The notes below the pieces were generated by a model that was not told the origin of the DNA, made no database searches, and saw only the letters and a list, made by a program, of their open reading frames with translations. The position numbers and the translations under genes are program-made. A DNA stretch of 15,455 bases from Cyclostephanos tholiformis (taxonomy: Eukaryota; Bacillariophyta; Thalassiosirophyceae; Thalassiosirales; Thalassiosiraceae). Positions 6,407 to 15,455 of this stretch are shown here, one piece after another (within the stretch, counting starts at the first letter, position 1; every line of letters starts with the position of its first letter). The DNA lies in the NCBI GenBank assembly GCA_036939975.1, contig JALLPB010000480.1, positions 1 to 15,455 on the forward strand, given 5' to 3'.

Positions 6407-8092
6407 ATGGGCGGCAGCGACCTCCCTAGCTCGGGCAGGCGAACCAAAGACAGGAAGACGACACCGGCGAGCTACCTCCTCGAGGAGAAGGTAGCCGAGA
6501 GGAGGAGGAGGCGGGAGATGGAAAAATCGAAATCATCCGCCGGCAGCCCCAAGAAGTCACCCCCCCACCCCGCGGCGGCGGCTGCAACTCCCAGCGACGA
6601 TGCAAGATGGGGGGGGGACGCGGCGAAGAGTAGCCGGAAGATGAGGGATTCGAGGATCGTCGCTCCTGCCACCGCGAAGGCCTCGAAGTCCGCGTCGTCG
6701 AGGTCGATGGTGAGGAGGAAGGCAAGGGACGACGGCGGCGCCGAGGAAGAAAAGGTCGAGATTGGACATTCCGAGTCCAGCTCGAGCGACGACGAAGAGA
6801 AAAAAAAACGGGGCAAGAAGTCGCGCAACGACGAAGGGGGTGGAAAAGGGGGTAGGGGCGGTGGTGGAGTTGTCAGCGGCGTTCCCGTCACCACCGGCGA
6901 CGGCGCCCCGTCGGGGGGGGGGAAAGGGGGGAGCGACGTTCGCAACCGTCCCAAGCCATCCCTATCCGAGTTGCGACGTGGGAGAAAGATGGAGAACGAC
7001 CCCGATCCTCTGCGTGAGGAGGAATTGCGCAGGGAGCGTGAAGCCAAGAAGATCAATCCTCGGTTTGCAGAACTCCACGAGACGGGACAGTGGGGAGGCA
7101 TAACGAAGATGGAGAAATACGTTATTTGCCTCCTCATGCTCGGTGCGATAATCGCCGCGATAGTTCTTGGTCTTAAATTTGGCAGGAAACCTAAGACTCC
7201 CGCCCCGACGTCAGCCCCCTCTCGCCCTCCCACGTCCGTCCCCACGTCGCCGCCCACACTCGCCCCCACGGGACCGGATTACAGGGAGGAAGAGGGATTG
7301 GAGTTGATGCGCAACGCATCGGCAAAACTGTCATTGCCTGCCACGCCGGATGTATTGGTCGGATCTGGATCCGATCCGAAATCCACGCCGCAGGCGATGG
7401 CCGCAGAGTTCGTCCTGTACGACGATCCACTCCTGTTGCCGTCCCGCGATCCGCGTTTCCTCGAGCGGTATGCTCTAGCGGTTATGTATTACATCAACGG
7501 CGGGTGTTCCGGCTTTTGGATCGAAGACGCGAATTGGATGGGTGGGTCCGATCACTGCGATGGATGGTACGGCGTAACGTGCGACCTCAAGGGACGGGTC
7601 GTGGAGTTGAATCTATCGTCAAATCGTGTTACGGGGACATTGCCGATCGAGCTCGGACAATTGGCGGAATTGAGCGTGCTCGATCTTTCCAACAACGCCC
7701 TGACAGGCACGATACCGCCAGAGGCTTTAAGCATGGCCAAACTGTACACGATACAACTCAATAACAACCTCCTCCAAGGGGAATTTCCTTTTCAAGAAGT
7801 CAAAGAAGGCGCGACGATACTTGGCAACCTGTGGATACAAGAAAATTCGAAGTTGACGGGAACGATCACGGACTCGTATTGCTTGCTGAACAGCATCACG
7901 CTCGACTGCGACAATTTCAGTCCGAAGCCCGTATACGGACCGGACGGGAAGCTAACCACGTTCCAATTGAATTGCGCCGAAAAGACTGGCACGAGTCCTG
8001 GGGAATACACCTGCAACTTTGAGGAACCCACAATGCCACCGGCGACCGATTCGTCATCGTCGGCGATGTGCGGGATACCGATGGCGTCGTGA
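6407..8092 (+). CDS. Type II single-pass membrane protein with extracellular leucine-rich repeats
   Basis: A single exon of 561 residues. Residues 1-235 are charged, disordered and low in complexity (ERRRRREMEKSKSS, a Ser/Asp/Glu cluster near 122-131, a Gly-rich stretch near 144-176). One transmembrane helix follows at about 238-258 (YVICLLMLGAIIAAIVLGLKF). With no signal peptide and basic residues ahead of the helix, the N terminus is probably cytosolic. A PT/PS-rich stalk (PAPTSAPSRPPTSVPTSPPT, about 265-284) comes next. The outer part has an LRR N-cap (CDGWYGVTC, about 384-392) and plant-type repeats (VVELNLSSNRVTGTLP, LSVLDLSNNALTGTIPPE, LYTIQLNNNLLQGEFP). It ends with a Cys-containing cap (Cys492, 501, 523, 536, 555). 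There is no kinase domain. Ligand and function are unknown; a surface receptor-like or adhesion role is inferred from the fold. The ATG at 6407 (AAATCATGG) is the first in a frame open to the stop. Confidence 0.85.
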   Translation: MGGSDLPSSGRRTKDRKTTPASYLLEEKVAERRRRREMEKSKSSAGSPKKSPPHPAAAAATPSDDARWGGDAAKSSRKMRDSRIVAPATAKASKSASSRSMVRRKARDDGGAEEEKVEIGHSESSSSDDEEKKKRGKKSRNDEGGGKGGRGGGGVVSGVPVTTGDGAPSGGGKGGSDVRNRPKPSLSELRRGRKMENDPDPLREEELRREREAKKINPRFAELHETGQWGGITKMEKYVICLLMLGAIIAAIVLGLKFGRKPKTPAPTSAPSRPPTSVPTSPPTLAPTGPDYREEEGLELMRNASAKLSLPATPDVLVGSGSDPKSTPQAMAAEFVLYDDPLLLPSRDPRFLERYALAVMYYINGGCSGFWIEDANWMGGSDHCDGWYGVTCDLKGRVVELNLSSNRVTGTLPIELGQLAELSVLDLSNNALTGTIPPEALSMAKLYTIQLNNNLLQGEFPFQEVKEGATILGNLWIQENSKLTGTITDSYCLLNSITLDCDNFSPKPVYGPDGKLTTFQLNCAEKTGTSPGEYTCNFEEPTMPPATDSSSSAMCGIPMAS

Positions 8093-8339
8093 TAGCGGGT
8101 GAATTCCCGCAATGAAGCTACGACAGAGGCATGTGCGCGAATGTTTAAGGTTGTATGTATGAAGAGATTTGAGATGCCTATTTGTTGTTGTGATTGTGTG
8201 GTGTGTTAATATTTTGACATAATGTTTTAATAAACCCGGCGCGTAAGTAATAATTATCCGCTGCAATCTAATGCGCACTTAAGAGGGTGAGAAGATGGAT
8301 TGAAAATGATGTGTGTGAACCTGTTATAAGATTACGTTG
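8093..8339. other. Convergent 3' intergenic region between the LRR gene and REV3
   Basis: The 247 nt between two stop codons on opposite strands contain no gene. They hold TG-rich stretches and, near the middle, a TTTTAATAAA element carrying poly(A) hexamers on both strands. Confidence 0.7.
8226..8234. terminator. Overlapping poly(A) hexamers on both strands
   Basis: AATAAA on the plus strand (8229-8234) lies 137 nt after the LRR stop. ATTAAA on the minus strand (8231-8226) lies about 110 nt after the REV3 stop. The two share three bases within TTTAATAAA. Each is the best poly(A) candidate I can see for its gene, so one short element could end both mRNAs. Confidence 0.5.
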
Positions 8340-11300
8340 TTAGTCGAGATCCAATGCGTGGCAGAGCTCCATGGCTTCGATTTCAGATTCGCGCGCACTG
8401 TGACGTTCGTATGTGATGGGGCAGTCGACACACACACAATTCGCCATTGGGATTAATAGCCGACCTCTCCGGTGAGTCGGATTCGCCGCCCCGAAAATAC
8501 TCTCTCGTTGTTTCCGAGGTTGGAGATCTTCACTTGCAAACGACCAAGAGCTTTCGGCACAGCCATTACAGGCGGAGCATACTGCGGCGAGGTAATTCGC
8601 CCTGTCCTGCGTTTTCTTCAATCTATCGATAGCGGTGCATGCCGCGGCGATTTTGTCAGTTTTGCATCGTTGACATACGACAACCTTCGAGCTGCCCACT
8701 GATTTGCACTTGTGCGTACAAAATGCACAAGTATCGGACCCGAAATACGAGGATATCATCAAGCTCGACGACGATCTAGATTGAGGCCAGTGGTGAATTC
8801 GCCTCCTTGGCTTTGGACAAGAATTGTACCATGCTTGAACATTGATCTTGAACGGAGGTAGCCCAAAACAACGCTGCAATGCCGCATTCACGTGCCTGCA
8901 TTTTTTTAATACAAACACCAAAGACAATTTTTAGCCAAATGTGTGAATCATCATCAAAAAAATTACGAAACTAGAGGTTACCTCACCGAACAGTGTAATA
9001 TTCTACATTCACCGAGAATGAGTCCCATTGTTCTAACAACTCCAGTGGCGTGTAAACTCCATCTTTGAGCTTGAACGATCGGCCTGGCATAGCAACGATA
9101 ACGTATGGAAGTCTCTCCTTGTGACGGATGACTCTGCCGGGGTCAACCTCTGCCAGTCTTCTTGCCAGAGAGGCTTGCACCGGACCAATCTTGCCTCCTC
9201 TGTACCGGGATCGCACTCTTCCAGTAAGGACAAAGTCGGAAACTGGCAACCTACCCGCATGTATCAAAGACCATTGCCTGTAGAGATAGTCTTTCACTGG
9301 GATTATACCGCGCTGAAATGCTTGTATTAACGCTGTTTTCAGTATCCGTTGCGTTATGGCACATTGATCACGTCGAACCGTCTCAATACCTTTTGCTTCG
9401 AAAGTGGGGTGCTTTTGCGTGGGAGAGTCATACATCATGCCACAGTATTTCTTCTTCTGATACGATAAGAAAATAGCAGAATGGCGTCAGAAGCCGATAT
9501 AAAACAGCCTTGGCTGAAAACCCCAATTCCACTCACAGTTTGAAGCAAGCATGCAGAATACACTTTTTCAAGTTTCAGAGCAACCGGCGGCGGGTTCGAC
9601 GCCGTGACTGACTTGCAGTATTCTTCTCCTGGCAATATGAGACGACATAGTCGTTGGTACATCAGCACAAACAATCATCAGTTGAACACATTTGACAGCT
9701 GCTCACCGAATTGGAACGCTTCTTGAACACTTCTACCCGGCAACTTTATGAAGACAGAGTCTGTATCGCCATACAAGACATGTGCACCCCACCACCTACC
9801 ATTTCGCTCTCGTCCCCATTTATTGGCAAGTTCGATTGCATTTGTCAGCGTGCGCCTTCCAGCTTCCACAATAGCATCAGCCACGAGTGGAATTGCCGAC
9901 CGTCCAGAAAAAGTTGCGCTGGTGTAACCGTACGTGACATTAGCAACATACTTAAGAGCTAGCTGTCTGGCCTCAATCTGTCTCAATACTGCAGGAGAAA
10001 GATTTGGAACACGTTTTCTGTACTCTTTAGCCGCCTTTTTCAACATCGCCCTTGTGGAGAGCATCTCATCAAGCACTTGTGGAAGAACACCCTTAAGAAC
10101 AGATTCTGCAACGAAGATAGATCCTGTAGGTGTGACATATGCCCGATCCCTTTTACATTTTGATGCCTCATCTTTTGTCTTACTGGAATCAAGTAATGAC
10201 CTCATATGATCTTTGATGACAGCAGCACTTCGACGCTCCGAGTAGAAAAATGGGCCAATTTTCGACGTTGTTCGGCCTGAGCAAAGCATTTCCTGGCGAG
10301 TAGTGTGATAGTCTAGTTTACCTGCGATGGTTGAATAGCAGAAGTTATATGCAATAACAAGTGAAGGGTATAACGCAGTGAAATCGCAAACAACCACGGG
10401 ATCGAAGTGAAATCCGGATAGGGGCTCCATCGTCATTGCTTGACATTCCAGGGCTTCTTGGTTTGCGCAATCATTCTTGTTTGGCGAGTAAAAGAAATAG
10501 CCCATGTCTTTCAAAGCGATGGAGGGCTTTTGGCCGTGTAGAAGTCTGTTCCTTCGAAGCTTCCATGGACTCTGAGACTGAGATTGCGACTCATGCGAAG
10601 ATGTAAGAGATGTCCCGAATCGATCACTTTTGATGACGCCTTTTTTCTCGCCCCGTTCTGTTGAATGAACGCTTTGTAATGCCCTCAACAGAACTCCTTC
10701 TACCTTGTATTGAGAGCCTCGTATACCAGGAAGAGACTGGGAAAATTCTACACCACTCAACCGAGCGGCTTCTCCAGCTCTGCCTAACACGTCCAATGCA
10801 TCTAAAAGTAAAACAGTTGACATTGCCTTCATAATTTTGTACTCAATCACACGCCTTCGGTCGGCTCCATTGTGTGCGCTGTACCATTTTGTAAGCAAGA
10901 CATCATCGTGAAATGGAATGCGCTTCTTCAGAACAGCGGATACAATTGCTGGTTGGTATGAGGCATTTGGGTGCTTTACCTCCTCAGCGCAAATCTTCCA
11001 TGCACACAAAACTATACGACCAGTCTGTTCATTTTCCCGGTTGAATACTTTGAGATAAGCAGATAAAAGTAGTAGACAAAAAATAAGAGAAATGTTGACT
11101 TACAATGGATGATGCAGCTGCTCCAGATCCGACTCGATCATCCCATTCAGCTCCTAAGCCACTCCCACTCCAATGATGACCATCTTCGTTCTGCTGATGC
11201 TCGTTATATATACCAACAGAAGAGTTCGAATTTGTATTGTCATCTGAAGGGACTTCTGGAACAATTATCTTCGGTGTTCTTCCCAGCAATCGAGCCATAT

Positions 11301-14300
11301 CGATTCGAGTCGAGGATTGAGTCGAAATAAAAACACAGCGCTCAACCAAATAACCAATTCCCTCGCCTTGAGTGTCCCAAGAAACTAGTACGTCCGGGTC
11401 TTTCTGTTTCACTAAGGAAGCAATTCTAAGCAAAAGATTAGTTTCTGTTTTGACTATTTCCACACTCGCATCCAACGACGCCCCCAGTGTAGAATTAATA
11501 ATGTTGATTGGTATGTTGCTGCTGGATGAATGGCCCTTTGGTTCTATCATAACCAGCACGCATCCTTTTTCTATGATCTCCAAGCTCTCTCCTCCCCCGG
11601 GGTCTCTACAATAAACATACACAACTGCAAACACGGCATCCCTGGAGAAGTCCGGAACCATAGCAATGTCTTTTTGATCTTTCGTGTTAATACGACACTG
11701 AACATGAATTTCGATGCTCATGATTGTTAGAGGTGTAAACGTCGTCGAGGTGTTAATTTGTGTTTTTAGCCCTCCCCCGTTGGAGATTTGTACAAGGCCG
11801 CCCTGATGTCCAAGACCAGCTAAAGGATCAGGAGTTCCTTCTGCAAATTCCTCAAGCTGTGAGTATTGAGTGTATGTTGTGAGAAAGGACAAGTCTTGAT
11901 TTATTTCATTGGATCTCTCGTTAATGTTATCGCTCTTCTCGCGTGAGCGCCGTCTTGCAACTTTTTGCACTTTGGCAAGGTGGTTATTATGCATTGTATG
12001 TGGAGAAGCCCTCTTTCTCTGATCCCTGGCCCATAACTTCGCCTGAGAGTAGGATGGTGGGCGCTTCACGGGCTCGAGGAATGAACGGGGTATTGTTGGA
12101 GGAGCTCCAGTGCTTATCCAGTTAAATGCAAACCAAGGGGGGCATGTCGCAAAGTCATCATTAGGTAAAGCATGCCAAGGAGTCGATATTGATTTCGATA
12201 GTTTGAATTGCTTCATGATTTCGCCGCATCGTAGAGTGGCAAACTGGCGCGGCACAACGACGAAGTCACTGGTCGGAAGTTTTGGTAAAGTGTTCTTTCG
12301 GGATAAGCTTTCTCCCGACTCTTTAGTCATTGATTTGGGCGTTTCATTGTACCCATCGACAATGATATCACCACTCGGTGATAAATTCGACATTCTGAAT
12401 ATATTCTTTGAATCGTTTTGAGATTCCTCGAAGTCATTGGCGCATTGTTCTATCTGGTTCTCATAACCTTCTTCGTCATCTGAGAAAAGTTCACCTTTAT
12501 CATCTTCTCGAGATAAATGAGAGCAACCATAAATTTCCTTAAAGTTTGGGTATTCTGGCTCAGCCACAGCTGATTCCACATTCGGCTCCATAGGCTGCGT
12601 TGCAAGCTGCGTTAGCGCCCTCTCCAATCCCGCCTCGCCCATTCGTTCTTCTTCAACCAAAAAATCGTCGTCGTCCTCATCGAATTCGTCAGAGGAATCG
12701 CAATTATCGACTCTATTTCCAAACGTCAACATCTCAATTTCCTCCTCGACATCTTTTTGAGAGAATGGAGCAGTGTTGTAGTTTCTCATGTTGCTCAGCT
12801 TTGATGCAATTGGTGTTATGCAGTCAGGACTTCGATGTCTATTTGTTGGGGAAACAACTTCGAGATCATCGTACACGTCGACGACCACACTGCCCTGAGA
12901 AAACTGATCACCGAGAGCTGCAAGTGCTTCAATACCTTCATCCAAATCTGGTGTAAGAACAGATTTGTTTCCGATCTTCTCTATGATGCAGGTAGGGCTA
13001 TCTGTCAAAACGCGATCCCTACCCATGCTTTTCATGTCGTCGAAGTAACTTTTGTGTCTCGATAATATATCCTCAAGAGCACGACGAAAGTCGGCTTCGA
13101 GACCAACACTAGTACCAAATAGCCTTTTGATCCCTCTTATTGCCAGTCTTGTTCCTGGAACAGAAGCTCCCTTCTTTACGTTCAACGTGAACTGTGGGGT
13201 GTTCGATTCGTCGTTATCGTCTCGCTGGACTGCTTCCGCGTCAACATCATCATGACTGCTATCTTCGTCTTCGGAGATGGAAGCCTCTTCATTTTTCTCT
13301 ATGCAACTCAAAAAATCATTCTCCGGGGGCAACAATAATGACATTCTTTTACGTTCCTGCTCCCAAATTTCGCGCAAACTCGGAACGGCCCTCCAATGCA
13401 CCTTCTGCCTCTCCTCTAGTGGACTGGGTAGGGATGTCATCACGTCCAAAACATTGAGCAATTGCTGAACGGTGCTGTCAAATTCCAAGTCGCAGGACGT
13501 TTGCTTCTTGAGCCAATGTTCATCCAACCCGGGTTTTCCCCCTCGACTCGTGTCGTCATTCAGCCGCGGCCACAAAAGGTTCCGCGGCACCGTATGAGAG
13601 AAAAAGAAGGAATTATCGTTATTTGTAATATTAATCTCGGTGCCATTGGCGCGGTCGGCGGCGGTTGAAAATTCTTCCCTGGCACGTTTCCTCAATGATG
13701 CGGGCAGGGGATTGCGAAATCTCGCACCCCCGACCTTGATGTACTTCATCCCGGCGAGGTTGCAATCCTTGAAGAACTGCATGGTATACGGTATATGCGC
13801 CTCGTAGCAACGAAACTTCAACGGCCGGACGTCGGCATCCCCCCCGTCAAACACTCGACGCTCGGTGGTAAGGTCGATGTCGTCGACGCGATGATCGTAC
13901 TGCAACGGATCGGGATGGTACACTTCGTCCAATTCTATCCCCCGCTCGAGTACCATCTTCACCCTCCACCGCATGCTCGGATCGTAGTATTCCACCCGCA
14001 GGAACGGAGCCACCGGTCCGGAACAGTACGTGTAAAATCCCCTCCCGATCACTACGGTCACCCGTCGTACGAACAATGGCGTTTTCCGCCATGGACGGTG
14101 CGACTCGATTCGATCGTCTTCGCGGCCGATTTTCTGTACGGTACTGCCACAACATGCGACAGCGCCCGGAATTACGATGGCATCGGCGTCATTTTCGGAA
14201 GGACCCGCATCGTCGTCTTTGCCACCGCGATTATGATGATGATTATGATGATGATGATGATTATGATGATGCTCGAACGAAGCTCGCAAGGCCATTTCCA

Positions 14301-14593
14301 ATCGACAGTGCACCTCCTCGAGCACGCTCGACACGGAGCGCGCATCGTCCCAATCGACCCTACCACCGTTCCCGCTCCCCCTACCCCCCCCGCCGCATCC
14401 GCCGCCGTCGCCGCCCGAGGAGGACGATGCGCCGTCATCCTCGCGATCGTAGTACCCCCCGACGTGCATCGATCCATCGGGACCCGCGATGACCGGCCGC
14501 GCCAGCATGTACGGGAACGCGCCGTGCACGTGAAGGCAGCCGGACTGCGGCTGTTGCATCGTCCGCCACCCTCGCCCTTGCGAGGATGACGAG

Positions 14594-14635
<42 letters not shown>

Positions 14636-15171
14636 CTCGCGTTGTTTCCCCATCGGTCTCGATCGATATCGTCGTCGCCGCCATTATTTACGAATCGGCC
14701 GTGGTCGTCCCCCCTCAGTACGGGTCCGAATATGCGAACTACGGGAACGCGTACGGATATATGTTCCATCGAGAGGGAGGATGGTAATGACGACGATGAC
14801 GACCCCGCCATCCCCCCCCCCCCTCCTACCCCCAATCCTCCCCCCCCCCGTTCGGCTCGCGCGTCCGAGGACGATTGCGACGACGACGACGACGACGCCC
14901 CCTCGTTCGATGACGATGGGAGGGAATGTGCCGAATCGGAGGTTAGTCTCGTATCATTCCATCGACGTACCTCGCGGAATTCCATCGGTTCCATCGGCGA
15001 CGGCGGCATCATGACGTGATCCACCACGACGTTGAGTATCGAGAGCAGGCAGGACGAAGACGACGACGGTCGCGTCGTCGTGGTGGCAGTGGTAGTGTTC
15101 GATTCGGGGAACGAGGGGCCTCCGGTGGGGAGGGGGGAAGGAGCGGGCAGGCCCCTCGGGGATTCGATCAT
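8340..15171 (-). CDS. REV3: DNA polymerase zeta catalytic subunit REV3 (five exons)
   Basis: CDS complement(join(8340..8895, 8987..9456, 9537..9628, 9707..11024, 11104..15171)), 2,167 residues. It is a B-family polymerase for translesion synthesis in the nucleus. N-terminal domain: SILNVVVDHVMMPP, then VPVVRIFGP, CLHVHGAFPYM, GFYTYCSGP, EAHIPYTMQFFKDCNLAGM. A PxxxPP motif FLEPVKRPPSY (1031-1041) fits the REV7-binding consensus. The exonuclease-like domain reads MSIEIHVQ where an active enzyme has DIE, so no proofreading is expected. Palm motifs: A, DFTALYPSLVIAYNFCYST (Asp1570); B, KYVANVTYGYTSATFSGR (Lys1714); C, YGDTDS (Asp1776, Asp1778); then KKKYCGMMY and EAKGIETVRRD. The C terminus has CysA (Cys2039, 2042, 2057, 2060) and CysB (Cys2089, 2092, 2136 or 2138, 2141), the latter the expected [4Fe-4S] site for accessory subunits. 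All four introns (79, 78, 80, 91 nt) have GT-AG ends and matching phases. The 15171 ATG is the only in-frame Met ahead of the conserved first strand. Confidence 0.95.
8896..8986 (-). other. REV3 intron 4
   Basis: A 91-nt phase-2 intron, donor GTTCG|GTGAGG and acceptor AAAAATGCAG|GCACG. The junction reads YYTV-R-HVNAALQR, aligned with the thumb-end segment YYITKQILPPLAR of human REV3. Confidence 0.85.
9457..9536 (-). other. REV3 intron 3
   Basis: An 80-nt phase-0 intron, donor CAAACT|GTGAGT and acceptor CGTATCAG|AAGAAG. It joins ACLLQT to KKKYCGMMY, matching PCVLQTKKRYVGYMY of human REV3. Confidence 0.9.
9629..9706 (-). other. REV3 intron 2
   Basis: A 78-nt phase-1 intron, donor AATTCG|GTGAGC and acceptor TATTGCCAG|GAGAA. 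It joins EAFQF-G-EEYCKSVTASNPPPV, aligned with QSFKIGQEIAEAVTATNPKPV of human REV3. Exon 3 between introns 3 and 2 is only 92 nt. Confidence 0.9.
11025..11103 (-). other. REV3 intron 1
   Basis: A 79-nt phase-0 intron, donor TCCATT|GTAAGT and acceptor ATGAACAG|ACTGGT. It joins AAASSI to TGRIVLCAWK, aligned with VRLTGRIVLNLWR of human REV3. An earlier AG (CTCAAAG) is out of phase and was not used. Confidence 0.9.
14231..14271. repeat. ATG/ATT repeat coding a His/Asn tract in REV3
   Basis: Repeated ATGATG units with occasional ATT on the plus strand read as CAT/AAT on the REV3 strand. They encode HHHNHHHHHNHHHN within an insertion in the N-terminal domain that I see no counterpart for in animal REV3. 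Confidence 0.75.
14594..14635. repeat. (GAC)14 trinucleotide repeat coding poly-Ser in REV3
   Basis: A pure run of 14 GAC units on the plus strand reads as TCG on the REV3 strand and encodes most of a Ser run of about 18 to 20 residues. It interrupts the N-terminal domain between VPVVRIFGPVLRG and CLHVHGAFPYM. A pure repeat suggests recent expansion and length variation. Confidence 0.85.
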
Positions 15172-15455
15172 CCGTGAAACTCGAGAGTTGTCGTTTCCGT
15201 GATCCGCATCGAAATATTCATATATCTCATCGTCTCGGCCGGGCGAGGGGGGGGGGATGGAGACATCGTCGCTCCCTCGACCTCCATCTCTTCCCTCACT
15301 TCATCACAATATTATTATTGTTCCCCTCTTATCGTGTTGTTTTTTTACACTTCTACCGCGGGACCGACGGCCCAGTCAGTCCCGTGTTGGTTGGTCACCC
15401 GGAAGAAACACGTTCGGAACTTGTTTTGGGGAAACGGGACTGAAAATACGGCCAG
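15172..15455. promoter_or_regulatory. REV3 upstream region
   Basis: The 284 nt upstream of the REV3 start codon contain no recognisable gene. They hold an A/T-rich patch (AATATTATTATTG at about 15308-15320), a poly-T run near 15340, and a perfect 10-bp inverted repeat, TCAGTCCCGT (15376-15385) and ACGGGACTGA (15434-15443). I see no clear TATA box at a usual distance. The open frame on the plus strand here has no protein character. Confidence 0.45.

Noticed and set aside
6472..7269. Minus-strand open frame of 265 codons opposite the LRR gene
   Set aside because: It is a compositional shadow of the disordered cytosolic tail; the plus-strand frame continues into a transmembrane helix and genuine LRRs.
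11029..11103. Read-through of REV3 exon 1 ending SQHFSYFL, and the alternative acceptor at CTCAAAG
   Set aside because: The read-through lies past a strong GTAAGT donor and has no REV3 similarity. The earlier acceptor is out of phase, while ACAG|ACTGGT restores the conserved TGRIVL.
13795..14589. Plus-strand open frame of 264 codons opposite REV3
   Set aside because: Low-complexity antisense of the Ser/His-rich REV3 N-terminal domain, whose conserved strands (CLHVHGAFPYM, EAHIPYTMQFF) lie on the minus strand.
1..15455. Search for CRISPR arrays, operons, phage or secretion-type cassettes
   Set aside because: No regularly spaced repeats or bacterial gene organisation were found. Spliced eukaryotic genes fill the window; the repeated GAC/GTC tracts are codon repeats, not arrays.

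Overview
The window is nuclear DNA of a eukaryotic alga, most probably a diatom. Five protein genes are recognisable and most carry short GT-AG introns. One product has a signal peptide ending in S|FA followed by a Ser/Arg-rich stretch, the bipartite presequence that diatoms use to reach a red-derived complex plastid. Another is a single-pass membrane protein with a PT/PS-rich stalk and plant-type leucine-rich repeats, a common diatom architecture. I see no tRNA, rRNA, CRISPR array, prophage or intact transposon.

Layout. 1-509: AT-rich intergenic DNA with a strong E2F-like site at 102-118. 510-1634 (+): 20S proteasome subunit alpha-5 in two exons around a 390-nt repeat-filled intron. 1812-4275 (-): the small-subunit processome WD40 protein UTP18, two exons, with an apparent frame break inside a 21-base homopolymer at 3398-3418. 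4276-4507: compact divergent promoter region. 4508-5574 (+): a DUF3110-like protein with a plastid presequence, two exons. 5575-6406: 832 nt without a recognisable gene. 6407-8092 (+): a single-exon type II membrane LRR protein. 8340-15171 (-): REV3, catalytic subunit of translesion DNA polymerase zeta, five exons and 2,167 residues. 15172-15455: REV3 upstream DNA.

The genes do not form one pathway. They cover protein turnover (proteasome), ribosome assembly (UTP18), an unknown plastid role (DUF3110), the cell surface (LRR) and damage-tolerant DNA synthesis (REV3). Two pairs converge (PSMA5/UTP18 and LRR/REV3), with poly(A) signals that are very close or overlapping. UTP18 and the DUF3110 gene diverge from 232 nt.

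The most useful observations are small. They are the homopolymer frame break in UTP18, candidate docking motifs in UTP18 (exosome adaptor LFxxD) and REV3 (REV7 seatbelt motif), and an expansion inside the iron-sulfur CysB module of REV3 that may instead be a hidden 69-nt intron. I found no convincing undescribed multi-gene system. Splice sites were assigned by eye from GT/AG consensus, reading phase and protein-family continuity, without transcript data.
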